From contig CALGIY010000044.1 in NCBI GenBank assembly GCA_937914965.1, positions 1 through 8,069 of the forward strand: a stretch of 8,069 nucleotides of DNA. The letters are read 5' to 3'. The stretch is from an uncultured Thermoanaerobacteraceae bacterium. Its GTDB lineage: Bacteria > Bacillota > DSM-12270 > Thermacetogeniales > Thermacetogeniaceae. Under the pieces are notes generated by a model. It made no database searches, was not told the DNA's origin, and worked only from the letters and a program-made list of their open reading frames with translations. Below, one piece after another: positions 1-7,525 of this stretch; positions within the stretch are counted from its first letter, which is position 1, and each line of letters starts with the position of its first letter. The translations under genes and the position numbers were made by a program.

Positions 1-249
1 GTCTATGAGGAACACCAGACCCTGCGAGAGGAGCGCATCGACACCATCATTATGGGGCTCCGGCTTACTAAAGGGCTTTCCCGCAAAGGTTTTGAGCAGC
101 GCTTCGGGAGCCCCTTTGAACATTTCTATGTTAAGGAACTATCCACTTTGGTACAAGATGGTCTGCTGGAAATGACGCCAGATGCCATCTTTCTTACGGA
201 CCACGGCCGAATCCTTTCCAATTATGTGCTTTCCCACTTTGTTGGGTGA
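1..249 (+). CDS. hemW: HemW-type radical SAM heme chaperone, C-terminal part (5' end outside window)
   Basis: Only the last 82 residues are present; the frame is open from base 1 and ends at TGA 247-249. The stretch ERIDTIIMGLRLTKGL followed by FEQRFG and a tail ending TDHGRILSNYVLSHF is the HemN_C-type C-terminal domain of HemW (once annotated as oxygen-independent coproporphyrinogen III oxidase, HemN-like). HemW proteins bind heme and are thought to deliver it to target enzymes; the radical SAM CxxxCxxC motif would be N-terminal and is outside the window. Position supports the call: hemW directly upstream of hrcA is the common Firmicutes order. The function is family knowledge; what I see is the C-terminal signature and the neighbourhood. 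Confidence 0.88.
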   Translation, partial: VYEEHQTLREERIDTIIMGLRLTKGLSRKGFEQRFGSPFEHFYVKELSTLVQDGLLEMTPDAIFLTDHGRILSNYVLSHFVG

Positions 250-271
250 CAGTCACCTGGGAATACCTGGG
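245..271. repeat. Short palindrome over the hemW stop codon plus a small direct repeat
   Basis: GGTGAC (245-250) and GTCACC (252-257) form perfect 6-bp arms around one base, and the hemW TGA stop lies inside. A 7-base direct repeat ACCTGGG follows (255-261 and 265-271). There is no T-run, so this is not a convincing intrinsic terminator. Confidence 0.4.
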
Positions 272-282
272 GAAGCATGGAT

Positions 283-330
283 GGACTCAGAGCCGGTCCC
301 GTGTCCTCTCACAGTCTACCGTTCCCGTGA
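283..330 (+). repeat. Two adjacent small hairpin elements with CCGTYCCC-like loops (units A and B)
   Basis: Unit A has arms GGAC (283-286) and GTCC (303-306) around a degenerate core (CCGGTCCC). Unit B has arms TCAC (309-312) and GTGA (327-330) around a 14-nt loop ending in ACCGTTCCC (318-326), with the core directly abutting the right arm. Both match the architecture of the clearer copies at 364-390, 5558-5580 and 8010-8033. The stems are only 4 bp, so the calls rest on that shared architecture, and A is the weakest member. Confidence 0.45.
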
Positions 331-336
331 TCTTTT

Positions 337-360
337 CCAACGACTAACCACCAACGACCA
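337..360 (-). repeat. Short copy of a TTAGTCG-type heptamer repeat element
   Basis: On the minus strand, 353-337 reads TGGTGGTTAGTCGTTGG. The same 17 bases, split by a 21-base (three-heptamer) expansion, occur on the plus strand at 5379-5416 just after dnaJ. Related CTAACCAC/GACCAC words continue at 351-360 and 393-408, giving a degenerate low-complexity tract around hairpin unit C. No coding function is apparent. Confidence 0.55.
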
Positions 361-363
361 TTC

Positions 364-390
364 TGGACAGCAGAACCGTCCCCCTGTCCA
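364..390 (+). repeat. Small hairpin element with ACCGTCCCC loop (unit C)
   Basis: Perfect 7-bp arms TGGACAG (364-370) and CTGTCCA (384-390) enclose a 13-nt loop, cagaACCGTCCCC (371-383). The core ends exactly where the right arm begins. This is one of the clearest members of the dispersed intergenic family described in the findings and resembles REP-like GACGGT palindromes I recall from Clostridia. It lies 26 bp upstream of the heat-shock promoter -35 box. Confidence 0.65.
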
Positions 391-415
391 TCTAACCACT
401 GACCACCAATTGCTA

Positions 416-444
416 TTGACATAAATTCTGTGTGGTGGTATGTT
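416..444 (+). promoter_or_regulatory. Sigma-A-type promoter of the hrcA-grpE-dnaK-dnaJ operon
   Basis: A consensus -35 TTGACA (416-421) is followed by a 17-bp spacer and TATGTT (439-444), which matches the -10 consensus in 4 of 6 positions. The predicted transcription start near 451 puts the CIRCE operator immediately downstream, the usual arrangement for HrcA-repressed class I heat-shock operons. It is the only good promoter seen for the operon. Confidence 0.75.
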
Positions 445-456
445 ATTGCTAGAACT

Positions 457-483
457 TTAGCACTCAGTTGATAGGAGTGCTAA
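457..483 (+). promoter_or_regulatory. CIRCE operator (HrcA binding site)
   Basis: TTAGCACTC (457-465), a 9-base spacer, and GAGTGCTAA (475-483) form a perfect 9-9-9 inverted repeat identical to the CIRCE consensus. HrcA dimers bind this element and block transcription; heat or misfolded protein titrates the GroE chaperonin away from HrcA and relieves repression (established in Bacillus subtilis). It lies just downstream of the promoter and 21 bp before the hrcA start, so hrcA is autoregulated. I found no second CIRCE in front of grpE, dnaK or dnaJ. Confidence 0.97.
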
Positions 484-488
484 TCATT

Positions 489-499
489 AAAGGTGGTGA
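489..499 (+). promoter_or_regulatory. Ribosome binding site that fixes the hrcA start
   Basis: The sequence AAAGGTGGTGA differs by one base from the anti-Shine-Dalgarno complement AAAGGAGGTGA. It covers two in-frame GTG codons (493 and 496), so these are more likely part of the binding site than starts. The GTG at 505 sits 5 bases downstream at normal spacing. Confidence 0.7.
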
Positions 500-504
500 C
501 GCCG

Positions 505-1536
505 GTGGGTTTAAACGCACGGAAACAGCAGGTTTTGGAAGCTATTGTGGAAAGCCATATTAAGACCGCGGAACCCGTGAGTTCCCGCAGTATTGCTCGG
601 AAATACCGGTTAGGCGTCAGCTCAGCAACAATCCGTAATGAAATGGCCGATTTAGAGGAGTTGGGGCTGATCGAACAGCCGCATACTTCTGCAGGCCGGA
701 TACCTTCACAGCCCGGTTATCGCTATTATGTAGATAGGTTATTGAAAAAAAGCGATCTATCATCCCGCGATGAGAAACTCGTCCGAACGATTTTTGCCCA
801 AAAGGCAAGGGTCCTGGCTAATATGGTTCAGCGGACGATCAAAACAGTAACTAAACTGACTGATTGCCTGGTTTTACTCTCAGGTCCCCAACTGGAAAAT
901 GCAGCACTAAGGCAGATTAAGACTGTTCCGCTGCTGCCAGGAAAGGCCCTGGTGGTGATTGTGACAGTTACTGGATGGGTAGAGAGCAAGGTTATCGACC
1001 TGCCTTCAAGTGTGACAGCAGAGGATCTTACACATATTGAAAATGTTCTCAATACATATTTCCGGGGGCTGACTTTCCAACAGATATCTCGTACTATTTT
1101 AAATAATGTTTATGATGAATTAATCAAACAGCGGAAAGCTATTGACCGCATCATGGAAATCGTGGAAGCGGTGCTCCAGGATGATTCCGATGAGGCTATC
1201 TATTTGGGTGGCACTCAGAATATTTTAAAACAGCCAGAATACTCAGATATTGACGAAGTACGCAACCTAATGGGTCTGATCGAAGAGGAAAGTACTCTAC
1301 GGTCAATTCTACTGGATACCCACCCACATGCAGTAACTGTGAGAATCGGCAGGGAAATTAAATGTGATCTCGCCAGTAACTACAGTGTGGTTACCGCTGT
1401 CTACAACATCGGAGGGTATGCTGTGGGTGCCTTCGGGCTGCTGGGGCCGATTCGGATGGATTATGCTAGGGCAATGGCTGTTGTGGAATATATAACCAAA
1501 GTTTTATCAGAGGTCCTATCTGGAGATACATTGTAA
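505..1536 (+). CDS. hrcA: Heat-inducible transcription repressor HrcA
   Basis: HrcA represses class I heat-shock operons by binding CIRCE as a dimer; a perfect CIRCE lies directly upstream. From the chosen GTG the protein is 343 residues, the usual length. The N-terminal winged-helix domain (about 1-75) carries the family signature SSATIRNEMADLEELGLIEQ (39-58), then HTSAGRIPSQPGYRYYVDRLL (60-80). The middle is the GAF-like dimerisation/regulatory region, and the C-terminus has the usual glycine-rich strand (IGGYAVGAFGLLGPIRMDYARA) and closing helix. A longer form from GTG 493 is possible but its start lies inside the Shine-Dalgarno sequence. It is the first gene of the chaperone operon, followed by a 181-bp gap to grpE. 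Nothing suggests loss of function. Confidence 0.96.
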   Translation: MGLNARKQQVLEAIVESHIKTAEPVSSRSIARKYRLGVSSATIRNEMADLEELGLIEQPHTSAGRIPSQPGYRYYVDRLLKKSDLSSRDEKLVRTIFAQKARVLANMVQRTIKTVTKLTDCLVLLSGPQLENAALRQIKTVPLLPGKALVVIVTVTGWVESKVIDLPSSVTAEDLTHIENVLNTYFRGLTFQQISRTILNNVYDELIKQRKAIDRIMEIVEAVLQDDSDEAIYLGGTQNILKQPEYSDIDEVRNLMGLIEEESTLRSILLDTHPHAVTVRIGREIKCDLASNYSVVTAVYNIGGYAVGAFGLLGPIRMDYARAMAVVEYITKVLSEVLSGDTL

Positions 1537-1577
1537 CTGTCCGGACCAATTAAGGGAGTCATATTTATTTTTTTTAA

Positions 1578-1606
1578 GATAATACTTTTTAATACGAAGT
1601 ATCATT
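1578..1606 (+). repeat. AT-rich inverted/direct repeat in the hrcA-grpE gap
   Basis: The 181-bp gap between hrcA and grpE holds a T-run (about 1568-1575), then TAATAC twice exactly 10 bases apart (1580-1585, 1590-1595) and the inverse GTAT at 1599-1602. ATACTT (1582-1587) pairs with AAGTAT (1597-1602) over a 9-nt loop; an alternative smaller hairpin uses ATAC 1592-1595. It could be an mRNA structure or processing site, or a protein site; I see no CIRCE and no convincing -35/-10 pair. A role is not demonstrated. Confidence 0.35.
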
Positions 1607-1717
1607 TTTGCAAGGGCGCAAACCTTCTATGTATTGACGCCAAAGAGGGAAAAATGCCCGCGCATTAATATTTTTGTTAGGAAAAGGGAGAACGTGACCT
1701 TTCAAGGAGGGAAGAAT

Positions 1718-2341
1718 TTGAAGAATTGTAAACAGAAAGACTTGCAGGACAAAGGGGTTTCTCCCGAATCAGAAGAGGGAGCAAAGGTGACAGGGGAGGC
1801 AGGTGCAGCCCCGGAAAAGGAAGCGGAGACATGTCTAGAGGAGAAACTGGCTGCCAAAGAAGAGGAGTTTAATGACTTGCAGCAGCGGTTATTGCGATTG
1901 GCTGCCGATTTTGATAATTATCGCCGTCGCACTCACAAGGAGACCGCTGAGATCCGGCGCACCGCTAATGAGCGTTTACTGCGGGAAATTCTCCCGATCA
2001 TTGATAATTTCGAACGTGCCCTGGATGCAGCAAAAAAGGATCTACCGGAGAACATGGTCACAGGAATTGAGATGATCTACAGGCAGTTGAGCAATTTCCT
2101 AGTCCAGGAGGGTGTAGAACCTGTAGAATCAGTAGGCAAACCCTTTGACCCGGTTTACCAGGATGCCTTCGAGCATGTGGAAACCACTGAATTTTCTGAG
2201 GGTACTGTTACCGCGGAGGTACAAAAAGGTTACCTCCTGCAGGGCAAGGTACTGCGCCCTGCCCGGGTTATTGTAGCGAAAAAATTGGAAGCAAAAACAC
2301 AAACAAATTCTTGCCAAAAGGGGGAATGTGAAGATGAGTAA
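1718..2341 (+). CDS. grpE: GrpE, nucleotide exchange factor of DnaK
   Basis: GrpE is the dimeric cofactor that makes DnaK release ADP, restarting its cycle. The start chosen is TTG 1718 because AAGGAGG (1704-1710) lies 7 bases before it, giving 207 residues; upstream in-frame TTG 1634 and GTG 1694 would add up to 28 residues but have no or weaker sites. Layout: an acidic, Glu-rich disordered N-terminus (about 1-40), a long coiled-coil dimerisation helix (about 40-100, [19 protein letters not shown]), a helical stretch with [12 protein letters not shown], and the C-terminal beta domain with the signature [16 protein letters not shown] and [18 protein letters not shown] that contacts the DnaK ATPase domain. 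A short tail after this signature contains two cysteines. The stop overlaps the dnaK start by 8 nt, so translational coupling is likely. Confidence 0.95.
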   Translation: MKNCKQKDLQDKGVSPESEEGAKVTGEAGAAPEKEAETCLEEKLAAKEEEFNDLQQRLLRLAADFDNYRRRTHKETAEIRRTANERLLREILPIIDNFERALDAAKKDLPENMVTGIEMIYRQLSNFLVQEGVEPVESVGKPFDPVYQDAFEHVETTEFSEGTVTAEVQKGYLLQGKVLRPARVIVAKKLEAKTQTNSCQKGECEDE

Positions 2342-4196
2342 GGTTATCGGTATTGACCTTGGAACAACAAACTCTTGCGTTGCTATCATGGAGGGCGGGC
2401 AGCCTACTATTATTCCCACACCTGAAGGTGCCCGTATCACTCCTTCGGTTGTCGCTTTTACCAAGGATGGGGAGAGGTTAGTAGGTGAACTGGCTAAGAG
2501 ACAGTCGATCACCAACCCGGAGCGCACAGTGCGTTCTATTAAGAGGAAGATGGGAAGCGACTACCGGGTGAAGGTAGATGGACATGATTACACTCCTCAG
2601 GAGCTTTCGGCCATGCTTCTTCAAAAGCTCAAAGCTGATGCTGAGGCTTACCTGGGGGAAACTGTAACTGAGGCAGTGATCACTGTTCCGGCCTACTTCA
2701 GCGACAGCCAGCGGCAGGCTACCAAGGACGCCGGGCGCATCGCTGGATTGGATGTTCAGCGAATTATCAACGAGCCCACAGCAGCGGCACTGGCTTATGG
2801 GTTAGATAAAGAAAATGATCATACAATCCTCGTCTATGACCTGGGGGGTGGCACCTTCGATGTATCTATCCTGGAGTTGGGGGATGATGTTGTTGAGGTG
2901 CTGGCCACAAGTGGTAATAACCACTTAGGTGGAGATGACTTTGATGATCGCATTATCTCCTACATGGTAAGTGAGTTCAAAAAGCAGACAGGTGTTGACA
3001 TTTCCAAAGACAAGATGGCTGAACAGCGCCTGAAGGAAGCAGCTGAAAAGGCAAAGCACGAGCTTTCTGGGATTCCCCAGACCACTATCAGCCTGCCCTT
3101 CATTACTGCGACCTCTGCTGGGCCACAGCATTTAGAGATGACTCTGACCAGGGCGAAGTTTGAGGAACTGATTATTGATCTGGTAGAAAAGACCGTGGGT
3201 CCTGTCAAACAGGCGATGTCTGATGCGGGATTTGAACCCAAGGATATCGGCAAGGTCCTGCTGGTAGGTGGGTCCACCCGGGTTCCTCTGGTTCAGGAGA
3301 CATTGAAGAAGGTGCTGGGGAAAGAACCCAGCAAGGGTGTCAATCCAGATGAGGTTGTGGCCATGGGAGCCGCTATCCAGGGTGGTGTGCTGGCTGGTGA
3401 TGTAAAGGATATCGTTCTGTTGGATGTCACACCCCTGTCTTTGGGTATTGAGACATTGGGCAATGTGATGACCAAGATTATTGAGCGTAACACTACTATC
3501 CCCACAGAAAAAAGCCAGGTCTTTTCCACTGCTGCCGACAACCAGACCAGTGTGGATATTCATGTGCTGCAAGGGGAACGGGCCATGGCAGGCGACAACA
3601 AAACACTGGGTCGCTTTCAGTTGGTAGGAATCCCGCCGGCACCGCGTGGGGTACCTCAGATCGAGGTTAAATTTGACATCGATGTGAACGGCATTGTCCA
3701 TGTTTCGGCTAAGGATCTGGGGACCGGCAAGGAACAGCAGATTACTTTAACAGCTTCCACAAACCTGTCCGATTCAGAAATCGATGATATGGTGAAAAAT
3801 GCAGATCAGTTTGCCGATGAAGATAAAAAGAAGCGTGAAGAGGCGGAGACTGTCAATAAGGCTGACAGCTTGGTCTACCAGGCAGAAAAAACTATCAAAG
3901 ACCTGGATGACAAGATAGATTCAGATGAGAAAGATAAGATCAACAATGCCAAGGATGAACTCAAGAAGGCCCTGGAAGAGAAAAATATCGAAGAGATCAA
4001 GCAGAAAACCGAGGACCTGACTAAGGTTATCTACGATATCACATCCAAGATCTACCAGCAGGCTGGACCTCAGGGAGCAGCAGGCGATCCTGGTGCTGCC
4101 GGAGCGGGTGGCCCGGGTGCTGACGGAGCAAATCCTGGCGGCGACGGTGAAACCGTGGATGCCGATTACACGGTTGTGGATGATGACGATAAGTAA
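2334..4196 (+). CDS. dnaK: Molecular chaperone DnaK (Hsp70)
   Basis: DnaK is the ATP-dependent cytosolic Hsp70 that binds exposed hydrophobic segments of unfolded proteins. The start is ATG 2334 ([14 protein letters not shown]), 9 bases after GGGGG 2320-2324; an in-frame GTG at 2328 is too close to that site. At 620 residues it is of usual size. The ATPase domain has phosphate loops IDLGTT (7-12) and [11 protein letters not shown] (168-178, with the autophosphorylated-type Thr174), Lys70, and [12 protein letters not shown] (309-320). The linker VLLDVTPLS (361-369) leads into the beta substrate domain and helical lid; residues 578-606 are a Gly/Ala/Pro-rich linker before the acidic tail [12 protein letters not shown]. 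Between RSIKRKMG and the TPQELSA region it lacks the roughly 20-residue insert of Gram-negative DnaK, supporting a Firmicutes source. Confidence 0.98.
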   Translation: MSKVIGIDLGTTNSCVAIMEGGQPTIIPTPEGARITPSVVAFTKDGERLVGELAKRQSITNPERTVRSIKRKMGSDYRVKVDGHDYTPQELSAMLLQKLKADAEAYLGETVTEAVITVPAYFSDSQRQATKDAGRIAGLDVQRIINEPTAAALAYGLDKENDHTILVYDLGGGTFDVSILELGDDVVEVLATSGNNHLGGDDFDDRIISYMVSEFKKQTGVDISKDKMAEQRLKEAAEKAKHELSGIPQTTISLPFITATSAGPQHLEMTLTRAKFEELIIDLVEKTVGPVKQAMSDAGFEPKDIGKVLLVGGSTRVPLVQETLKKVLGKEPSKGVNPDEVVAMGAAIQGGVLAGDVKDIVLLDVTPLSLGIETLGNVMTKIIERNTTIPTEKSQVFSTAADNQTSVDIHVLQGERAMAGDNKTLGRFQLVGIPPAPRGVPQIEVKFDIDVNGIVHVSAKDLGTGKEQQITLTASTNLSDSEIDDMVKNADQFADEDKKKREEAETVNKADSLVYQAEKTIKDLDDKIDSDEKDKINNAKDELKKALEEKNIEEIKQKTEDLTKVIYDITSKIYQQAGPQGAAGDPGAAGAGGPGADGANPGGDGETVDADYTVVDDDDK

Positions 4197-4230
4197 GGTG
4201 AACCGGGGCTGGTTCCGGAAGGTGAGATAG

Positions 4231-5376
4231 ATGGATAAAAGAGATTACTATGAAGTTCTAGGGGTGAACCGGGACTCTTCAGAGGCGGAGATTAAAAAGG
4301 CTTACCGGAAGCTTGCCCGCGAGTACCACCCCGATATGAACCCAGACAATAAAGAAGAGGCCACAGAGAAGTTCAAAGAGGTTCATGAGGCCTACGAGGT
4401 CCTGGGTGACCAGGAGAAGAAAAGCCGCTATGATCAGTTCGGCCATGCTGCCTTCGATATGGGAGCGGGGGCTGGTCCTGGTGGTGGATATGGGCCTGGC
4501 GTTGACTTCGGTGGCTTTGAAGATATTTTTGATGCCTTTTTTGGCGGCGGGTTCGGCGGTCCTTTCGGTGGAAGGAGAGGTGGGCCTCGTCAGGGTCCCG
4601 ACCTCCAGATGAACCTTGAGCTTTCTTTTGAGGATGCTGCCTTTGGTGTGGAGCGTGAGGTGACCATTCACCGCTGGGAGGAATGCGGGGAGTGCGGCGG
4701 ATCAGGTGCCGCCCCCGGCACCAAAGCGGTTACCTGCTTTAAGTGCGGTGGGAGTGGGCAGATGCGTGTAACCCAGAGAACAGCTTTTGGGCAGTTCTCT
4801 ACTGTAACCACCTGTGATAACTGTAACGGCAAGGGGAAAACTATCGAAAAGCCATGCAGCACCTGTCGTGGAAAGGGAAAGGTGCGCCGGCCGCGCAATA
4901 TCCAAATTAAAGTGCCAGCAGGGGTAGACAACGGTTCTGCCTTGCGCCTCGCCGGAGAAGGGGAACTGGGAACCCAAGGTGGGCCACCAGGAGATTTGAT
5001 TGTGCGCCTGCGGGTTCGACCCCATAAGGTGTTCAAGCGGCAGAAGGATAATGTGGTTATGGAGATCCCCATTTCTTTTGTCCAGGCAGCACTGGGAGAT
5101 GAGATTGATGTTCCCACACTAGATGGGAAGACCAAGTTCAAGATTCCGGAAGGGACACAACCTGGTGCTGTATTCCACCTGCGTGGTAAGGGGATTCCCC
5201 ACCTGCAGGGTTACGGCAGAGGGGATCATATCATTAATGTCAAGGTAGGGATCCCCACCAAACTGACCGAGAAGCAAAAAGAGATGCTGAAGAAGTTCGA
5301 TTCTACTGTGCAGTCTGACCAGTACCAGGCCCGGAAGGGCTTCTTTAAGAAGATGAAAGACGCCTTCATGGGCTGA
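4231..5376 (+). CDS. dnaJ: Chaperone protein DnaJ (type I Hsp40)
   Basis: DnaJ binds unfolded substrates and stimulates DnaK ATP hydrolysis. The 381-residue product has all type I parts: J-domain (1-70) with the invariant HPD at 33-35; a Gly/Phe-rich region (about 76-120); a zinc domain with four CxxCxGxG repeats, Cys pairs at 152/155, 169/172, 195/198 and 209/212; and C-terminal substrate domains with [19 protein letters not shown] and [19 protein letters not shown]. The ATG start is 5 bases after AAGGTGA (4219-4225). It follows dnaK by only 34 bp with no promoter or terminator between, so it is the last gene of the HrcA/CIRCE operon. No key residue is missing. The gene often found next in Firmicutes, prmA, is absent here. 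Confidence 0.98.
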   Translation: MDKRDYYEVLGVNRDSSEAEIKKAYRKLAREYHPDMNPDNKEEATEKFKEVHEAYEVLGDQEKKSRYDQFGHAAFDMGAGAGPGGGYGPGVDFGGFEDIFDAFFGGGFGGPFGGRRGGPRQGPDLQMNLELSFEDAAFGVEREVTIHRWEECGECGGSGAAPGTKAVTCFKCGGSGQMRVTQRTAFGQFSTVTTCDNCNGKGKTIEKPCSTCRGKGKVRRPRNIQIKVPAGVDNGSALRLAGEGELGTQGGPPGDLIVRLRVRPHKVFKRQKDNVVMEIPISFVQAALGDEIDVPTLDGKTKFKIPEGTQPGAVFHLRGKGIPHLQGYGRGDHIINVKVGIPTKLTEKQKEMLKKFDSTVQSDQYQARKGFFKKMKDAFMG

Positions 5377-5378
5377 AA

Positions 5379-5416
5379 TGGTGGTTAGTGATTAGTCGTT
5401 AGTCGTTAGTCGTTGG
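5379..5416 (+). repeat. TTAGTCG heptamer tandem repeat (expanded copy)
   Basis: TGGTGGTTAGT (5379-5389) is followed by three heptamers (GATTAGT, CGTTAGT, CGTTAGT; 5390-5410) and CGTTGG (5411-5416). Removing the 21 inserted bases leaves exactly the 17-base sequence found on the minus strand at 353-337. The tract begins only 2 bp after the dnaJ stop and ends next to the long palindrome at 5418. The 7-base unit cannot preserve a reading frame and looks like slippage expansion of a non-coding repeat. Confidence 0.8.
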
Positions 5417-5417
5417 A

Positions 5418-5471
5418 AACAGGTACCGTCCCCCGTACAATGAGACTTATGTACGGGGGACGGTACCTGTT
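5418..5471. repeat. Long perfect palindrome with GGTACCGTCCCCC arms (unit D)
   Basis: The arms 5418-5439 and 5450-5471 are perfectly complementary over 22 bp, separated by 10 bases. Each arm contains one copy of the ACCGTCCCC core, in head-to-head orientation (plus strand at 5425-5433, minus strand in the right arm), so this appears to be a paired form of the dispersed element. It would form a very stable hairpin in the dnaJ 3' untranslated RNA on either strand. A smaller stem, CACTG 5472-5476 with CAGTG 5485-5489, follows at once. There is no T-run, so it is not a standard intrinsic terminator but could protect the mRNA 3' end. Confidence 0.85.
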
Positions 5472-5519
5472 CACTGGTTTATAACAGTGGGATGTTAAAA
5501 AAACATTTCTAAAGATCTA

Positions 5520-5549
5520 AAAGCAGCGGCTGCTGATGGCCGCTGCTTT
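5520..5549. terminator. Putative bidirectional terminator between dnaJ and the DUF4153 gene
   Basis: AAAGCAGCGGC (5520-5530) and GCCGCTGCTTT (5539-5549) form a perfect 11-bp GC-rich stem with an 8-nt loop. On the plus strand the stem ends in CTTT followed by acttatt; on the minus strand it ends in CTTTT followed by agatcttt. The U-tracts are short, yet the position between two convergent transcription units fits a shared terminator. Confidence 0.65.
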
Positions 5550-5557
5550 ACTTATTG

Positions 5558-5580
5558 GGCATAGGAACCGTTCCCATGCC
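5558..5580 (+). repeat. Small hairpin element with ACCGTTCCC loop (unit E)
   Basis: Arms GGCAT (5558-5562) and ATGCC (5576-5580) enclose the 13-nt loop aggaACCGTTCCC. The core (5567-5575) abuts the right arm exactly as in unit C, while the stem sequence is entirely different. It lies 25 bp beyond the 3' end of the minus-strand membrane protein gene, at the boundary where the sequence becomes AT-rich. Confidence 0.6.
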
Positions 5581-5605
5581 TGCTCAGTCTATAAAAAAAT
5601 TCTTT

Positions 5606-7357
5606 TTATTTTATTTTGACAAGTACATAAAATTCGGCTTTTTCCAACTCAATATCCTCGGTTGAACTATCACTGTGTCCTGCTATATTCAAAAACACAA
5701 ATTTCACTTTTATCTTTTCATTTTCATCAACCAAAGTCATTTCTTCAGGAGAGACGGTATTTTCCCCTCCGGTTGATTTATATTTGTCAAACAGCTCTTT
5801 CGTAAATGGTTTTAAGTCCTTTTGATAAAGCAGATTGCCTTGATAGTTTACCTCTAGAACTGATGATGAGTGGTCAAAATTTGCGTCTATATTATTGCTT
5901 ACTATTTTTTCATCATATAGAACTCTCGTATCAAACAGATAGTCATATTCTTGGATCTCAACTGCGCCCTCTGACTGGTTTCTCATCAGATAAAAATAAT
6001 CTTGAGGTGAGTCATAATGGGGAGTTTCATAGCTGAAACCAAAAACGCTTTCCATATCACCCATTTTGAAATCTTTAGGGAGATGCTTGACCTCTTTCAG
6101 AGAGTGGTTCTCATTAAAGTAATCCAATTTTCTGCTGATTTCGCGTTTATCTTCTTTGGAAATTTCCTCAGAGGCAGTTTGTATTTTCCCGTCTTTCAGC
6201 ATGTTATTTTTGATAAGGATTGCCTGCAGTCTATTGTTCTGGCTCATCGTTGAAATCGAGTAACTGCTGAGCGGCCCGAATACAGATACCAAAGCGATGA
6301 GGGCAAGGGTAACAGGGATAACTATGTTTTTGCGTTTCTTAATAAAGGAGAAATAAAGCATGACCCCTAACACCCAAAGTCCCAAAATAACGACATAATA
6401 TCTGTTTTCAGTTACTCCATAGGCATTTATTCTTATTCCCATGGAAATGAACATCATGATTAAGATCGGAAGTATTATTTTTGGCATCCATACGGTAAAC
6501 TTATTTGCCCATTTGTTTTCATTTTTGATTGGGGTTATGAGGAATAACACTATAGTAACAATAACTGAATACCAGAGTACCAGATGTGAAACTAAACCAA
6601 CAGGCCACTGTCTGATCACGATTATCTTTATAAAATATATGTAAAGTATAGTTGTATATGCTGTTAAAAGCGGCATTACTATATATAAAAGCAGAACCTT
6701 CAAAAGTTTTGAATAGTTTTCTTGCTCAAACTGTTGGCCTTTCAAAGGTATGTCTGCAAGGAAGTAGGAAGGCGCAAAAACGAAGGCTACGAAAAGTCCT
6801 GTATAGAAATATACTTTTCCTGCAATGTGTACTCCCAGGAGTTGATTTATTGTGAGGAGAATTGCAGCGAGCCCTAAATAAAGCACAGCAGAATAAATCA
6901 CGGTTGTGAAAAACCCAGTACCTACCTTGATAATATACATCTCAAACTGTTCTTTTTGGGGAAGATAGGGTATAAAGAGAAAGCCCAAATAGAAGGCAAG
7001 ATTTACCGCTGTATATCTTGTTATTGAAACCATGTTAAACTCATCTAAGAAGAAAAAGTAATATAAGAGAAGCACCAAACCGCCCGCGATATATAATCCG
7101 ACAAGTTCAGATACTTTTCCGCTCTCTTTCCTCTCAAAGAAAGCCTTTATGCATAAGGAAAGTGGGATTCCAAGAGCAATAGTCAGGGTGATCCTGTTGA
7201 GGGTTTCCAACTGACTCATATTATGTATCGGTTGCAATTCCGATATGACGATCAGCATAACTGCAACAGCAGTTGAAAGCAGTATGGTTATTGGAAATCT
7301 TTTCAGGCTCCTGTAAAGGACGACCATAATATTTTTTAACGCATTCGTAAGTTTCAT
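5606..7357 (-). CDS. Polytopic membrane protein of the DUF4153 type, function unknown
   Basis: The product is 583 residues. About eleven hydrophobic segments fill the first 360 (roughly 23-40, 56-73, 86-103, 114-130, 143-169, 183-201, 216-244, 253-273, 290-305, 319-338, 344-360); the remaining 220 are polar and probably form a soluble domain outside the membrane. The motif around ENRYYVVILGLWVLGVMLYF (316-335) and the overall plan match what I remember of DUF4153 proteins, which have no established function. The start is ATG 7357, since GGAGG (minus strand of 7363-7367) lies 5 bases upstream; an in-frame TTG at 7369 would overlap that site. The gene is visibly AT-rich next to the chaperone operon and convergent with it. 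It is preceded by two tiny ORFs in the same direction that probably share its transcript. Acquisition by transfer is inference. Confidence 0.85.
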   Translation of the reverse strand: MKLTNALKNIMVVLYRSLKRFPITILLSTAVAVMLIVISELQPIHNMSQLETLNRITLTIALGIPLSLCIKAFFERKESGKVSELVGLYIAGGLVLLLYYFFFLDEFNMVSITRYTAVNLAFYLGFLFIPYLPQKEQFEMYIIKVGTGFFTTVIYSAVLYLGLAAILLTINQLLGVHIAGKVYFYTGLFVAFVFAPSYFLADIPLKGQQFEQENYSKLLKVLLLYIVMPLLTAYTTILYIYFIKIIVIRQWPVGLVSHLVLWYSVIVTIVLFLITPIKNENKWANKFTVWMPKIILPILIMMFISMGIRINAYGVTENRYYVVILGLWVLGVMLYFSFIKKRKNIVIPVTLALIALVSVFGPLSSYSISTMSQNNRLQAILIKNNMLKDGKIQTASEEISKEDKREISRKLDYFNENHSLKEVKHLPKDFKMGDMESVFGFSYETPHYDSPQDYFYLMRNQSEGAVEIQEYDYLFDTRVLYDEKIVSNNIDANFDHSSSVLEVNYQGNLLYQKDLKPFTKELFDKYKSTGGENTVSPEEMTLVDENEKIKVKFVFLNIAGHSDSSTEDIELEKAEFYVLVKIK

Positions 7358-7404
7358 CGCAGCCTCCAAATCAAGAAGTGATACTAACCTATAATGTTTT
7401 CTTG

Positions 7405-7446
7405 CTAAAACAACTTTTCCCTTCTTTCGCTATCCTGTCTGCTCAT
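7405..7446 (-). CDS. 13-codon ORF with a strong ribosome binding site upstream of the DUF4153 gene
   Basis: ATG at 7446 is preceded on the minus strand by AAGGGGTGATTATT, an excellent Shine-Dalgarno site at good spacing. The frame encodes MSRQDSERREKLF and stops at TAG. It is too short to recognise. It could be a leader peptide coupled to the DUF4153 gene 47 bp downstream, or the surviving start of a gene destroyed by deletion. The ribosome binding site is the only positive evidence. Confidence 0.3.
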   Translation of the reverse strand: MSRQDSERREKLF

Positions 7447-7525
7447 AATAATCACCCCTTATCGTCTCTATTTTGGTAGAGTGTCCCAAAGAAGGATCAA
7501 GGACTAGGTGTGCTTTATTTGATGC

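Noticed and set aside
283..390. Repeats as a CRISPR array
   Set aside because: Units are 22-27 bp with different stems, and lack constant-length unique spacers; intergenic hairpin elements explain them better.
182..424. 80-codon plus-strand frame overlapping the hemW end and the repeat spacer
   Set aside because: Runs through repeats and hairpins in a different frame from hemW, without a ribosome binding site.
1537..1577. Intrinsic terminator after hrcA (GTCCGGAC palindrome followed by a T-run)
   Set aside because: The palindrome has no loop and is about 25 bases from the T-run; no stable stem directly precedes the Ts, and grpE needs read-through.
3132..3701. 189-codon minus-strand open frame inside dnaK
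   Set aside because: Antisense shadow of dnaK; the Hsp70 frame is intact and the antisense product resembles nothing.
7470..7520. Insertion-sequence end around the TGTCCC-like bases between the two tiny ORFs
   Set aside because: No matching inverted terminus, target duplication or transposase fragment could be found in the window.
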